Shown piece by piece: positions 1 through 17,429 of a DNA stretch of 64,000 nt. Position numbers and translations under genes: made by a program. The notes under the pieces were generated by a model. The model worked only from the letters and a program-made list of their open reading frames with translations. It searched no databases and was not told the DNA's origin. The stretch covers positions 71,315,554 through 71,379,553 of the forward strand of contig OX485803.1 of NCBI GenBank assembly GCA_950295325.1. The letters are read 5' to 3'. Source of the stretch: Polytrichum commune (taxonomy: Eukaryota > Streptophyta > Polytrichopsida > Polytrichales > Polytrichaceae). Every line of letters begins with the position of its first letter. The stretch's first letter is position 1.

Positions 1-642
1 GATTGGTTACATGGGAAAGTGGTAGTTATCACATATGAGCAACCCTCTATAGGTTTGTTGCCATTCATCTCAAACGACCTCAAGTACACTAATTTGGGGT
101 CTTTTAAACTAACTCCAATGTGAAATCAACTTTAAAAAAAGAAGATTATCACTAAAGTTAAAATAAAAACTCCAAACTACATAGTGTTTCAAGACTTTTA
201 TATTGGATGAATGAGAGATACACTCGTATTCAATAATTCCCTCTCTCCAGTTATGGGTACTAATTAAAGACTCAGTGTTTACTTCTTGTTTCTAAATTAC
301 TGTGGAATATTGATGCAACGATGTACACACATATGAGCACATTGAAGACAACCTCAAAAAGTCAGTGAGAAAGTGATGCCGGTCTTTTTTCTTTCTTTTT
401 GAAACTGTTTCGTTTTAGTGGAGGGCTCTTGGAGTCTTGGACTATGTTGTCGGAGTCCATATATAGTAGGCTAGCTCTCAGTTTCATGGGACTTTGGATG
501 TATGACGAATGTTGTCTAGATTGAGGAGGAGAAACTCATAGATTTGTATGTTGGACGATTGTGAGCTGACAATTGTCAAATTCTGGCTGCTTTACTATTT
601 GGGGGATATAGTATGACATACGCTCATTACAAAATGACATGC
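1..642. repeat. Dispersed repeat copy
   Basis: ATAGGTTTGTTGCCATTCATC, CAAGTACACTAATTTGGGGTC (1-130) reappear in altered form at 39090-39150, and TTGGATGAATGAGAG with AATAATTCCCTCT (205-245) at 54460-54505. No gene seen. Confidence 0.5.
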
Positions 643-644
643 TA

Positions 645-963
645 CACAAAATATGATACTTAGTGTTTGATTATATTTAGTGTTGTTACCACCTTACCAT
701 GTTCAACACTAATTTTCAATTATTTGACAATTAGTGTTAGACATAAATGTGCCGCTACCTTCCTTACTGCCACCTTTCTTATTATATCCTTTTTTTTCAT
801 ATCCTTACTAACACTAAATTCAAACATGTAACTTTCACACATTACCATAGTTGATATTTAGTGTTTGAGTTTACATTTAATGTTACTTACTTTCATAGGG
901 TTATTAATATTTAGTGTATGCGTTCGTATTTAGTGTATCAAACACTACATATCATATTTTGTG
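645..963. mobile_element. MITE, CACTAAATA family, copy A (319 bp)
   Basis: Flanked by TA on both sides. Left end CACAAAATATGATACTTAGTG, right end the complement of CACAAAATATGATATGTAGTG. Same family as copy B (1921-2252) but in opposite orientation; both share the internal order TTTAGTGTTGTTACCACC .. CAATTAGTGTTAGACATAAA. No coding capacity. Confidence 0.8.
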
Positions 964-1084
964 TAGTTGTTATGGGTTGTAGTTGTTATGGGTTGTGGTT
1001 GTTTGTGTGCTTCACAAATTTTTTTAAATCACATCACTTTTGACATATTGATTTGACGAGCTGCAAGCTTTCTTTAGATTTTAT

Positions 1085-1600
1085 AAATTTTAATCCAAGA
1101 CAATCTACACCCTAAACTCCGTAATATCAACCTCCATAATGTCACACACTCTCTAATATCCCGAAACCCTAGGGAATGGATGTGCGTAGTTCAAATCTCA
1201 CTCCTTATTGTCACATTTCTCTCCCTAATATCACAAACTTTGTCATTAATGCATTCCACCCAAGAAGTTAACCGACACCTTCGGATTGCGCCTTGTTTCA
1301 ACATGTGGAGTGTCACATTCTTATTCTTATTCTCCTTCTTCTTATGCCACTTGTTGAATGTTGGGGCATGCGTTTGCCACATTGCCCAGGAAGGCCAAGT
1401 GGAGTGGACCACACTAGCGTAGGTGATGGGAGAACAAATTCAAATTTCCCTCACATCTCCTTTGTGTTATTCCATAATGTCACTTGCTACATTATTTCTT
1501 TAATATCACTCATCCATGTTAACACTACCAAACTCTATAATATCACGTGCACTTTGGTTGCCACAGGCGTGATACTACCAAGTTTAGGATGTACAAGAAC
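1085..1600. repeat. Spaced-motif repeat (TAATRTCAC), copy 1
   Basis: Short phrases TAATATCAC, TAATGTCAC and ATTGTCAC recur every 20-60 bp. The text (CTAAACTCC, TATCCCG, CTCACTCCTTATTGTCACAT, TGTTATTCCATAATGTCAC) parallels 50630-51000. Small open frames here are not coding-like. Confidence 0.7.
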
Positions 1601-1920
1601 ATGCTATGTGAGTAATTGACTTGCATCATTGGAAACTTATCCTACATCACTTGAAGTCTACAAATGTACCATATTGTTCTTTCATAGACGTAGGATGATT
1701 GCTTAGCCTGGCTCATATCATATGATGGTAGTGATGGTGTGAGTATTACTGATTTTTAATCCATGTATATAGATTACTTTCATTTGGGGATACTTCGATT
1801 TAGCTTCTGGAATCATTGTTATGAGAGATTACTTTATAAAATAGCATGTTTTATCATTACATTAGTCAAACTAGTTTTATCTAGTTTGAGAACTAGTGTA
1901 GCACTTGGTAAATCACACTA

Positions 1921-2252
1921 CACTAAATATGATATTTAGTGTTTGATACACTAAATACGAACGCATACACTAAATATCACTAACCCTATGAAAATAAGTA
2001 ACATTAAACGTAAACTCAAACACTAGATATCAGCTATGGTAGTACGTGGAAGTTACATGCATGAATCTAGTGTTAGTAAAGATATGCATTTTTTTTAACA
2101 ATGATAAAAAGAGAAGGGACGTGGCGGTAGGAAAGGTGACGGTGCATTTATGTATAACACTAATTATCAAAAAAATTGAAAATTATTGTTAAGCAAGATA
2201 GGGTGGTATAACAACACTAAACATAATCAAACCCTAAATATCATATTTAGTG
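1921..2252. mobile_element. MITE, CACTAAATA family, copy B (332 bp)
   Basis: TA at 1919-1920 and 2253-2254. Left end CACTAAATATGATATTTAG, right end its near-exact inverse. The terminal 21 bp are themselves almost a perfect palindrome. Inverse orientation to copy A. Confidence 0.85.
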
Positions 2253-2255
2253 TAG

Positions 2256-3070
2256 TTCTCGGGATTGCTGATTAGAAGATCACACGATATCCCAGAAATG
2301 GTGTAGTGAACATGCAATGTAAGATACCTGAGTTCGAGAACAACGATATTTTTATGGGGTTGTGTCTGCTATTTAACCTCCTATAAACTCCATAGTAGAC
2401 CGTCAAATTGGGTACAAACATACTGATTTACATCTCGTTAAACTTGATGCGGATGGATTCAATGGTATAAGTGATGTGAGTTGAAGGCAAATGTAAGTTA
2501 AAGTTAGGTGCAAGTGAGTATGGAGACATCCTCAAAAAGTGCTCTCACACAACACTGAAAGAAAGGAATTATGTTGGGTCATTTTATGCTACTGTAGGTG
2601 TGCTCTTGATTTCACTTGACTTTTGGGGTCATATGCTTGTCCTTGCATGTGTAAAAATTGTCACAGAAATTTGAGAACATACTGTATGTAGGTGAAATAT
2701 GAGTGGCTCTATTTCTAATCTTGCATCTTGTATTTCTAATCTATTCTCACTCCTGCTTACTGTTACTTCAATTAGAGTGGAAGACCGTGACATAGGTTGA
2801 TTAGGGTTGATTATCATTTGGAGCTGTACGTTGATATAACTCTATTATAGCAGTGCAAAATTTCAGGAGCACAACACACATAAATAGTATGCTAGTTAAA
2901 CATGACCAAAAGAAAAATCTTGTAACAAAAAGTCATAGCAGTGCGTCACTAAGTTTGAACATTTTAATTCATTTGATTTGATGATCAATACATTTATGTA
3001 GACGCGTCTTGGTACTACATTGTATACCATATATATTGTGATTTGTGCTAGTGCCAAAAACTCATACTAA
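2256..3070. other. No feature recognised
   Basis: AT-rich, no coding frame or repeat with recognisable ends. Confidence 0.5.
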
Positions 3071-3082
3071 TCACTACGAGAA

Positions 3083-3222
3083 TCCTGGCTCCTTAACATT
3101 GGTTCTCTTCAAATCGATGGATGGTTTTATGATCTACTAATATAATAAGCATCTAGTTTATAGTTGAAGATTACAAACCTGTCTAGTGAAAGAGAACCAT
3201 TGGTATGGAAGTTGGAGCCGTG
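3083..3222. mobile_element. Small inverted-repeat element (about 140 bp)
   Basis: GGCTCCTTAACATTGGTTCTC at the left faces GAGAACCATTGGTATGG..GGAGCC at the right. The left flank CACTACGAGAATCCT resembles a CACTA-type end but the right side lacks one, so the class is open. Confidence 0.5.
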
Positions 3223-3254
3223 ATTTCCATAAGGAGGGCATATATGGTTTATCT

Positions 3255-3619
3255 AGTCATTTTTTTGAGTTGGACCACTAAGCTTACATTTGATTGGTGT
3301 GTGGTTCGATGAGGAACAAAGAACAAACACTATAAAGACACACGTTTCAAAGAGATTGGACTACGTCTTCATGTTTTAGTAACTACTTCACACTCAATAG
3401 TGAACATAATTGGGAGAAACTATGTATTCAATCGAGAAATCAACAAATATGTACTTTCCAATAACCATAATTAAAGTGGGGGAAGTCTGATTTTCAACCC
3501 AAGTTTGGTTGATGTTTCATTGTAGATTTGATGATGGAAAACAAGTATCATTGTGTAGTTCTAATTGGTAGTAGAAGTTGGAGAACATGAAAAACAATTT
3601 GAATAACACCCACATACCT
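3255..3619. mobile_element. MITE, AGGTAGATGGG family, left end lost
   Basis: The interior (GATTGGTGTGTGGTTCGATG, CAATAGTGAACATAATTGGG, TTGATGTTTCATTGTAGATT) and the right end AATAACACCCACATACCT match the family; the left inverted repeat is absent. Confidence 0.65.
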
Positions 3620-3694
3620 CAATGAATTTTCTTACTTGCACTTGCATTTTCCATGCATGTATAGCTCCAATATCTAACCACCTTGTTTCCTCTA

Positions 3695-4667
3695 AGGTAG
3701 ATGGGTCTTAAGTGGCTCATTTTCTTGATCAAACCACTGGATTTGATTGGTATGTGGTTCAGTGAGGATCACGAGCAAACCTCATAAAGACATCTTCAAA
3801 TAATAAGAGATTGGATTACATCTTCAAATAATAATAACTACTCTACACTCCATGGTGAACATAATTGGGACAAACATGCACTTATGGCAACCATAATTAA
3901 ATCAAGGGAGGTTTGATTTTCCATCAAGTTTTTGTAGATGTTTCATTAGGGCGCAAGCACAATCAAGTACACAACTCCAATACCATGCATAGGTGTAAGT
4001 GAAAGTGATTCAAAACTAGATACTAACTTTGAATTTTGTGATGAAAAAAATCATAAACAGTTGAAAAACACATCGATCTACAAAGCCAAGCAATTTATGT
4101 TGACAAATAGTTTTTCAAGAAAAGTCTACATATTTTAGAAGACTGTGCAAGTAGTATGCAAGTAGGTATATAGAACACATAATTGTCTAAAATTTTCTTT
4201 AAGTACGATACAATTACATTAGATTGATGTTTTTCTACAATTTTTTGTAATGGTGCCCTCAAGTTTATAAAGAATTCAAGGAACACGAAAAACTTCCAAC
4301 TTCAAAATATTTAAGGTCATGAAATCTACATCCAAAACCGGAATTAACCATGACCTTTCGAGCATCACTTTTAATGATCAATTTCAAAGTTCTCATCTTG
4401 ATATTCCATACTTGAATACCTAACACAACAATAGAGATAACCATGAACAAAAATTCCAACTTAAACTTCACTTCGCTACTCCTTTTAGACATTTGTCCAA
4501 AAAAATGGATGGTTTTATCATACTAAAGCATTTTTTTCCCATATACTTCACTATGCGTGCTCCCATCATAGACTTGCTAATGCAACATGAGTTTCGTTAT
4601 GCAAATCTAGACGGTAGAAGTTGAAGAACATGAAGAACGAACCAAATAACACCCACACAAGTTACCT
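3695..4667. mobile_element. MITE, AGGTAGATGGG family, interrupted copy
   Basis: TA at 3693-3694 and 4668-4669. Left end AGGTAGATGGGTCTTAAGTGG; right part AAATAACACCCACAC..TTACCT. The outer parts (3695-3950, 4560-4667) match the 9256-9621 copy; about 600 bp between them is extra and unrelated. A truncated sister copy precedes it at 3255-3619. Confidence 0.75.
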
Positions 4668-5461
4668 TACAACCGTGGCATCAAACTCTTGACCAAATGA
4701 ATCCGAGGCTTTATGAATCTCGAGATGAAATCTCCTACCACACTCCATGTTGTATGATAGGTGACACAACAACCCTTTTTTTCTCTATAAAAATTGCGGA
4801 TACATCATTCGGGGTCCCACATGGAGGCTTGCCGGAGGAGTTGGAACAAGTCACCTTCATTCTTTCTTTAATTTTATTAATTTTGTTGACTCTATGTATT
4901 TCCGGTAGTAAAGTACACACCCGTACAGTCACTGTATATATCACATGCCCATTCTCCTCCACTTGAAAGTCCCAAGGGTCCATTGTTTAGTGTTTTTGTG
5001 CCCCTTTTTGACACATTCTAAGAATCAAAGACATAATTGTCACCAACATCTAACACCAAATTTGAAGGGTCTGATTTCGAGGTCGTTTTGCTAATGTTTC
5101 CTCCCAAATGTGGCATGCGATAATATCTCTCTTGTTTCCAAACCCACCAAGAACTTGTTCTTTATGGATTGGTGGCTAAGTGCACCAAACATCTTAATTT
5201 TGCGTGGCATTGGAATTGGTGTGTCGTCTTAATTAGAGTGGTCCTTATGATTTGTCGTGTAGCACCCAACATTGTGCAACACACTCTATCTAGTTGTCGC
5301 GAGTGTTTTTGAAGATAGAGAATGTGGACCAGTGATGACTAGTGCGGATGACACTAAATCATATGTATAGTGTAGTTCCACTTTGACTGATTTGAGATCT
5401 ATGAAGATGATTCCGATGCAAATAAGGTGAAAATATAAAGAAAAAAGAGGCTTGGACTAAT

Positions 5462-5925
5462 AGGTAGATGGTTCTCCTCATTTCAATGTATTCAAAACCA
5501 GAGGTATGTTTGTATGCTAGAAGGTAAGCAAATCTAAAACATACATTTTCTTAAATTAGTTTAATGCTCTTGAGTGACCCTAAGATAATAAACACACAAT
5601 TAGTACAAGATGATTAGCAAAGCCGTATCAAGCCGTAATCAATTTTCTTATAAATATTCAAAGGTCGTGTGAATATCCTTTTCATCATCTTAGAAATTCA
5701 CTTCTAGATTCCTAAACAATCATGTAGGTCCCCCTTGATTGTGTTGACAATTGAGCCTAGAATAAGAGTTCCCAAATTCTAAACATGAGTTGGCTTGTAG
5801 TCCAATCTATTTGAGAATGTGTGAATTTGGTGTCCGTTCTTAGATCCACACGTAACCATAGACTACTCAAATAGATGTGTCCGGATAAGAGAAGGTATCG
5901 AACTAGGCCCACTTACATTGTGTAA
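5462..5925. mobile_element. MITE, AGGTA family, degraded copy
   Basis: Starts AGGTAGATGGTTCTCC. Internal text (CCATAGACTACTCAAATAGATGTGTCC) follows the order of 52400-52660; the right end is worn (GGCCCACTTACATTG). Confidence 0.5.
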
Positions 5926-6008
5926 TAGTTGCACATAGCTTTCCTATGATGTTTCCAGATTGACAAGACAATGGATGTTTACCAACAACCTTGAGCATGC
6001 TAAATTTA

Positions 6009-6342
6009 GGGACGCTTTAGATGGGGTCCACGGTCCAAAAACGTAGGAAGCAATTTGAAGCAATTTGAGGTAGTCTTGAACCAGACCCTTCCCTGGACCC
6101 TACCTTCCAAAATGATTCTCTAGAACATTAGCTCACCTTTGAGCTTCATTTCTTGATTTGCATCGTTCATGTTTTCCTCCAAAATGATGTCATGTAGGAG
6201 ACACCTCACTTAAATTGCCCTTTCTTGGTCTTGGGCTCTCATCTAAAAGCCTTTGGTCCAATTTACACCTCTCGGCCAATAAGATTGCTCCGTTTTGTTG
6301 GACCCTCCCCCTTGGACAGTGGACCCCCATCTAAAGCGCCCC
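6009..6342. mobile_element. TTA-flanked terminal-inverted-repeat element (334 bp)
   Basis: Ends GGGACGCTTTAGATGGGGTC and, inverted, GGGGCGCTTTAGATGGGGGT; the inverted repeats run about 29 bp. TTA at 6006-6008 and 6343-6345. A 3-bp TTA/TAA duplication is the mark of PIF/Harbinger (Tourist-type) elements. Non-coding. Confidence 0.82.
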
Positions 6343-6407
6343 TTAACTTATATGGTTGCAACTCAGTTGTGGATCACCAATGTCTAAGGAGATCGGTCGA
6401 GATGCTA

Positions 6408-6630
6408 CACTAAATTTTGTATTTAATGTCACTTACTATTTGGAATTACACACACTATAATTATTTACTATATTAAAAAAAATTGTCAACAAAGATCAAA
6501 TTGGGTGTAGAATGCTTGAACATTATACAACATTAGCATCTTAAAAACTCGGTTTAAAATGTCATTAAAAGAAAAAAGCTATAGCTTTGTGTAGATCCAA
6601 ATAGTACGTGACATTAAATATCATATTGAG
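6408..6630. mobile_element. MITE, short CACTAAAT subfamily (223 bp)
   Basis: TA at 6406-6407 and 6631-6632. Both ends share TATTTAATGTCAC followed by a TACTATTTGG block in inverted order. It splits a copy of the 196-bp dispersed repeat (left part 6362-6405, right part 6633-6815). Related copies: 54876-55100 and a partial one at about 9960-10094. Confidence 0.78.
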
Positions 6631-6969
6631 TATCGTGTTTCCATGTCCAACCGATTACATGTTGACATCCTTCGGTTTTGCTTTATTAGATCGGGGTGTA
6701 TTCCATAGATTCCTCTAAGATGATGGGTAATTTTCCCAAAGTCTTGGACTTCAACCAGTTATTCCTCAAACTCAACCGGTTCAATTATAACTTGTGGCCG
6801 GTTCTCCCCTAGTCATTGGTTGTGAGCCCCACACATTGAACTCCTCGTGCCTAATGTCGGAAACACTTAGAGTAGAGGCACCCATAACCAATCACTTTAG
6901 AGATTCTCCGCTAGATCTAGAGAAGTACAAGGTGATGCAAGCTTTTTCTCATGTACGAAGACAAAATCA

Positions 6970-7117
6970 CATAACATTACTCAGCACCCACTGTTTGTTT
7001 AGTGGGCATTCGGAATATGACAATTGGAAAGCTACTTCTTTTGCTCAACTTTCCTAGCATTTGACTGTGATATTCTGAAAGCCCACTAAACAAATAGTGA
7101 GTGTTGAGTAATGTCAT
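6970..7117. repeat. Long imperfect hairpin (about 148 bp)
   Basis: The left arm (CATTACTCAGCACCCACTG, TTTGTTTAGTGGGC, GAATATGACA) pairs over about 50 bp with the right arm ending GTGTTGAGTAATGTCATG; the loop is about 45 bases. It could be a tiny foldback transposon or a hairpin RNA source. Confidence 0.68.
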
Positions 7118-8120
7118 GTAGGAGGATTGTCATTTTTTTGGTAATTTTATTCCTTAAATTGAAATTACTATGAACTTTTGAAGCCAAAAGTTGGCTCAAA
7201 CATATACACTCTAACCTCATTAAGACAACACTTGTTTCAACGACACCCTCTATATTACGACACATTTTTGCGAGACCAAGCTTTTTAGTTCAAAACCCCC
7301 TCTTTTATACGACTATGACACTCGATAATGCAACATTTAGAATCTTTGTTTTGTCATATTAAAGAGGTAGTTAATGCTCAAATTCCTTTCATCTATGTTA
7401 TGTACATCTAAAATACATCCATTTTCACTTGGGAACTACACTTATCATTGGGAGCTTAATGAGAATCAGAGTTACTAGTGTAGAATGGACATGGTTAGGG
7501 TTAGAGTGGCCTCCTGCCTAGTATGTTGCCTCATACACATGTGATATAGTACCACCAGTATCTTGATGCTAACCGTCATGCATCATTGTCGTCTAGTTCC
7601 TTATTAGAGAACTCTTGATACTTTGGTGCATATAAAATTATCAGTTCTCAAAAATTACTAGGGAATTCAGATAAGATGATAGTTGCTAACTTGGGTAGGC
7701 AACACCAAAGATCTTTGAACTCCTATTTCAAGAGGTCTTGAGAATATTTGTATTTGTTTGAAGTTACAAGCTATTATTTCACACCATCTATATTGCTTAA
7801 ACTCGTTGTATATACATTTTAAAAGCTCACATCACTTACTCATGTTTCCGTATTCCCTCAATAATACGACAACTTTACGCCATTTGTCATATAAATGAGA
7901 AGGCAACACCTCGATCATGTGACTTTTTGTTGTGTGTCCCAAACATGTCATATAAGTTATACTAAAGAGGGAGAAGGGTAGTATGCACAGACTTCAAAGC
8001 ATTGTAAGGTCAAGGACAGCAAGAGTCACGGGCCTGGCTTTCCCACTTGGAATCCCACATAATAAATATCTGGACTAAGATACGTATCAGTTTGGGACTT
8101 TTGCATAGAATGAAGAGAAG
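7118..8120. other. No feature recognised
   Basis: AT-rich DNA without open frames of note or copies of the families listed here. Confidence 0.5.
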
Positions 8121-8124
8121 GGGG

Positions 8125-8532
8125 CCCTTTGGAGCAGTGTTCAAGATTGAGGCCCTCATATGAGGTTCATTTTGAAGGGCTCCCAAATTTTAGGTCTTCA
8201 GTTGAAGGGCTGGTTCAAATCCAAGATGTCAATCCAAGAATATAGAAATGAAATACAAAACTCATATCGAACTTACGCATGAATTATATGATACATGTTT
8301 CCATTATAATGTGGAAGAATTAAGAATCAACCCTCTGACTCCACTTCTTGTAGTGACAATGCCCTACGTTTGTTGATTCTTGTGGTAGGCAGATTAGATT
8401 GAGGACTTCAAGTGACGTCTTCGTTTTCAAGTTGGGGTTGCGTTTTGAAGGACTAGTTTGAGAGTGGTATATTTTGAAGGGCCAAATCACGTTTGAAGGG
8501 CATTGAAGACTTCAATCTTGAACATTGGGACC
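8125..8532. mobile_element. Terminal-inverted-repeat element (about 408 bp)
   Basis: The left CCTTTGGAGCAGTGTTCAAG then ATTGAGGCCCT is the inverse of the right ..TGAAGACTTCAATCTTGAACATTGGGA. TTTGAAGGGC repeats near both ends. Superfamily and target duplication unclear. Confidence 0.62.
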
Positions 8533-9255
8533 CGGGAGAACTCTAAGGAATTGCCACATGAAGACCACGTGTGTGTACTAGGTGTGTGTGTGTCTAGCCT
8601 AGCTACGACCTCATAATTCATGTGTTTTTTGGCACCTTCTACGATGACCTCTCCCCATTCACACCATCCCCGAACATCACCCTCCAATTCATTGCATTTC
8701 ACCTACTACAATCGTAGATTCGTGGATACTTGCGATACAATTGGAAAACCTTCAAATACAACCCACTAATCCGTTGCCTACAACAAAAGGGATGGAAAGT
8801 TGTCTCACTTACCATAATGACCACATGTGTTTGTGGAATCATCCACACACCCTCAATTGAACAACTCAAAAATAACAAAAATATCGATGCCATGTATTGA
8901 GACACTCATGGATTCTATATAACAAATCGCACTCAAATACCCAACCTACCTTATCCTCCCAAGGGGTGGACTCTTCATACCATGTACGAACTAACGTGAC
9001 TATAAGAAGGGTGTTATTTGAGGCGTTACTATTCATAGTGTATATAAGGGAGAGGTATTGTTTTTCTCTATTGTGTACATTTGAAAAGGGTATGAATTTT
9101 TCTTGAAGTAAAGGTAGATGTGCAAAGGGGGCCATAAGGTTTAGAGGAAAGATTGATATTAGATGTGTTAGTTTCATTCAGCTATAATGTTTTGGTTAAG
9201 AATGTAAGTTTTTATTTGTATCGGTCTGGTGTTCTCTTTTTCTTAATATCAATTA

Positions 9256-9621
9256 AAGTAGATGGGTCTTAAGTGGGTCGTTTTCTTAATCGGGCCCCTA
9301 GCTTTGATTTGTATATGGTTTGGTGAGGATCAAAGAGCAAACATCATGAAGACATATGCTTAAAAGAGATTGATCTATGTCTTCAAATATTAATAACTTA
9401 CTCCACACTCAATAGTGAGCACGACTGGGAGGACCCGTGTATCCAATTAAGAAATCAACAAACATGCACTTCCGATAATCACAACTAAATCAAAGGAGGT
9501 CTCATTTTCAATCTGGTTGTGGCAAATGTTTCATCGTACATTTGCTAATGCAACACAAGTTTTGTTGTGTAAATCTAATCGGTAGAAATTTAAAAACAAA
9601 CCAAATAACACCCACGTACTT
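9256..9621. mobile_element. MITE, AGGTAGATGGG family, near-complete copy
   Basis: Left AAGTAGATGGGTCTTAAGTGG, right AAATAACACCCACGTACTT, with TA on both sides. About 366 bp, non-coding. It serves as the type copy for recognising the interrupted ones. Confidence 0.75.
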
Positions 9622-9649
9622 TAGGTATATCTAATGAAGATTTCGCCTT

Positions 9650-9945
9650 TTTTGATATCAATAGGGTATGGATATTTGGCGGTATTTTCGTTTTTGATAC
9701 CATTCGGGTTTATAGACCATAAAAGGACCTTCATACCACGGCATAATCATACTAGTATCAATATGGTTTAGAATGGTATTGACCCAAATAATACCTCAAG
9801 TATACAAAGATTTTCTCTCCACATACTTGTCATGTATCAATATTTGAATGGTATGTTAGTTTTGACCATGGGTAAGTTCTTTGCTATCGACATTGATGTT
9901 GATTATTGATACCATGCATTCACCTATATACTGGTCCAACTTGGT
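9650..9945. repeat. Dispersed repeat, copy 1 of an inverted pair
   Basis: GTATGGATATTTGGCGGTA .. GACCCAAATAATACCTCAAG .. ATTGATACCATGCATTCACC corresponds, inverted, to 17430-17730. About 300 bp, no open frame, no clear ends. Confidence 0.6.
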
Positions 9946-9959
9946 TTTAAATAAGTTCA

Positions 9960-10094
9960 ATCATTCTTGTTGTAGAATGTCCACACAACCCACTTAAACT
10001 TTGTTGGTAAAGAATGATTTTTTAATAAGAATTTCATAATAGTATTGCATAATTCCAAATAGTAAGTGACAGTAAATACCATAAACAGTGTAGT
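9960..10094. mobile_element. Partial MITE, short CACTAAAT subfamily
   Basis: The right end TCCAAATAGTAAGTGACAGT followed by AAATACCATAAACAGTGTAG is like the end of the 6408-6630 element; the left end is not recognised, so this is a truncated copy. Confidence 0.5.
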
Positions 10095-10374
10095 GGAAGT
10101 TAAACACAGAGTGTCTCTTGCGACACTGGTGTGTATATATTCATATTCGTATGGCCTCAGCAGATATCTTTTGTGTGCACCAATTTTGTGGTGCATGAAC
10201 TAGACAGCAAGCATCACACTTGAGCAATAACCACTGCAAATGTGATAAATTTTTTTGATTAAATTATCACATTTAACTTTCTGCGGTTCTAATCAAACAA
10301 GGTGACAACTAACATATGGGCTCTGTTGAAAATTCAACAACAGAATATGAAACAATGACAAGCTCATACAGACT

Positions 10375-15461
<5,087 letters not shown>

Positions 15462-17429
15462 CGTTTATCTTGTTGCTACTCACCTCATCGAACCCGAAAC
15501 CCTACCTGTGGGCACAAACACAAATTTGCAAATTACTGTATACCCGACCCTCCTCTTCCTCTTCGTCCCCAAAAGCACCTCCACGCAATAAAATTCAAAT
15601 CACGTGAAGCTCAACACAAACGATCATCAAGTTCCTTCACAAAAATTGTAGACAAATCTCTTTCTCCTCCAATGTTTACAATCGTCCAACAATTACAGCC
15701 CCAGAAAGTAGGAATGTCTTACACGAATTCGATGTACATATACACATACAAAAACTCCTCGATTCCTTAATGACTCCTTTTACTATCTGGAATATGGGAT
15801 TAGCGCAGCAGTCTCCTTGAATTTCTGTAAAATTCTCCCAATTCCCTCACCTCTTCACAGATTCTTGGGAGAAAAGAGGCACAAATTTAGGAGACAAGGA
15901 TTCATACGCTTGAATTCACTAAAAAGTCTACACAGATGTCCAGTGTACACTCAATTGACGAAATTCGCTCCAGTCTTTCACCGAGATTCAACAACCACCA
16001 GGCTTTCCACATTCTTTTTCAAACAAATGGCTTGACCCAATTAAAAAAACAATAAAACCCATCACTGTGATTCTCTTCGCCCTACCACCCCTGATATCTT
16101 GCATAACTTAGATTGATTCTATTCGCCAACTTACCGCGCTTTTCACACAGCAACTCAAGATGGGCGAACAAATTCTTTTGCAAACACCACATTTCGATCC
16201 TCGATCACATGCAACAAACACCCTTCAGCCAACTTGAGTCCGTCCTCGCTTCTCATAAGTTTATTTCCTTTTCATATTTCCTTTTCCTTTTCGTGCTGTA
16301 CAGGGCATCCTTGCTGGCGCTGACTGTGCGTCGACGTGGCAGATATGACACATATACCGAGTTTGAGCATGACAAATGCGCCTCGGCAATATTCCTCACA
16401 ATCTCAAATCTCTAATTAGAATTATGGGTTATGTCACCACCTTCTGAACCTTCAATTGAAAAATTTGCATTTGCAGAAACCAGGCACTGAATTAAAGGCT
16501 TGCCAAATCTGAATGATTCACATTAGATATTGTGGCCATTGTCGGATCGGAAGTTCTCTCGTCTCTGGTTAGCTGGTTAGCAATCGCGTATCATGTAGAT
16601 TGTCATTTAAGTGTCATAGTTGGATTTGAGATGCAGAAATTTCTGAGAAAATCCAAAGTGAAGAGTCTCTAAATTCTCTTTCAGCGATCTTATACATCTC
16701 CGCGTCTATGTTAGCTATTGAACCTACAATGGAGTGCTCAGTTTGAGCACATATTAGTGCAATCTCACCATAGCCACTTGTCTTTCTGATGTCTAATCTT
16801 AACTACAAGCCTTGTCTTAGACCACTCAAATCTAGGTGTCCAAGTACCAAGAGTGACCAGTCACCACATAAGGCCCATACACCTCTCGTTGCGATAACAA
16901 ACGAGTGGGTGGATTTGCTTTTGACATAACCAATTACTCATCCAAGAACACGATGGTTAATCGATTCTTATCATGATTTTTTATCCATGGAAGCACATTA
17001 TCATTCATAATTCTTGGATTTTATCCATGAGCTGCTCAAGCATGACTGATAACCAACTTGAGCCAGAGGTAGATGACTCGCCACTACCGCATCTCGTCAT
17101 CCACTCTCCTCTTGTTGGTTATCTAGTCTATAATGCTAATTTGGAGCTCCAGACAACAAAATGCGCTACTACTCAAAATTGATAGGTATCGTACGAAAAT
17201 TCAAAGGCAGGCTAATAACGATGATTGCTTCGTGTATATATGAAACCTCATAAAGAGTAGGATGAAGTTGAACGATGTTTATGTATAACTGGCAGTTGGG
17301 GCCATCAACGTGAGCTCGATCCAAATGATTTCTCTGAGTGGCTACTAAACCAATCCAAGTGATCTGAGTTGTGTGAAGAAATTCATGTCAAGGACCAGAT
17401 GCCATGTCCGTGAGCCGGGACAATACTGG
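15462..17429. other. ETFA upstream region
   Basis: The first few hundred bases should hold the ETFA promoter and 5' UTR; no clear TATA box was picked out. Farther left a worn AGGTA-family fragment (CACTCAAATCTAGGTGTCC, about 16825) is the only recognised item. Confidence 0.4.

Noticed and set aside
8205-8225. GGTTCAAATCC, another B-box-like string
   Set aside because: Lies within an inverted-repeat element; no acceptor stem or A box.
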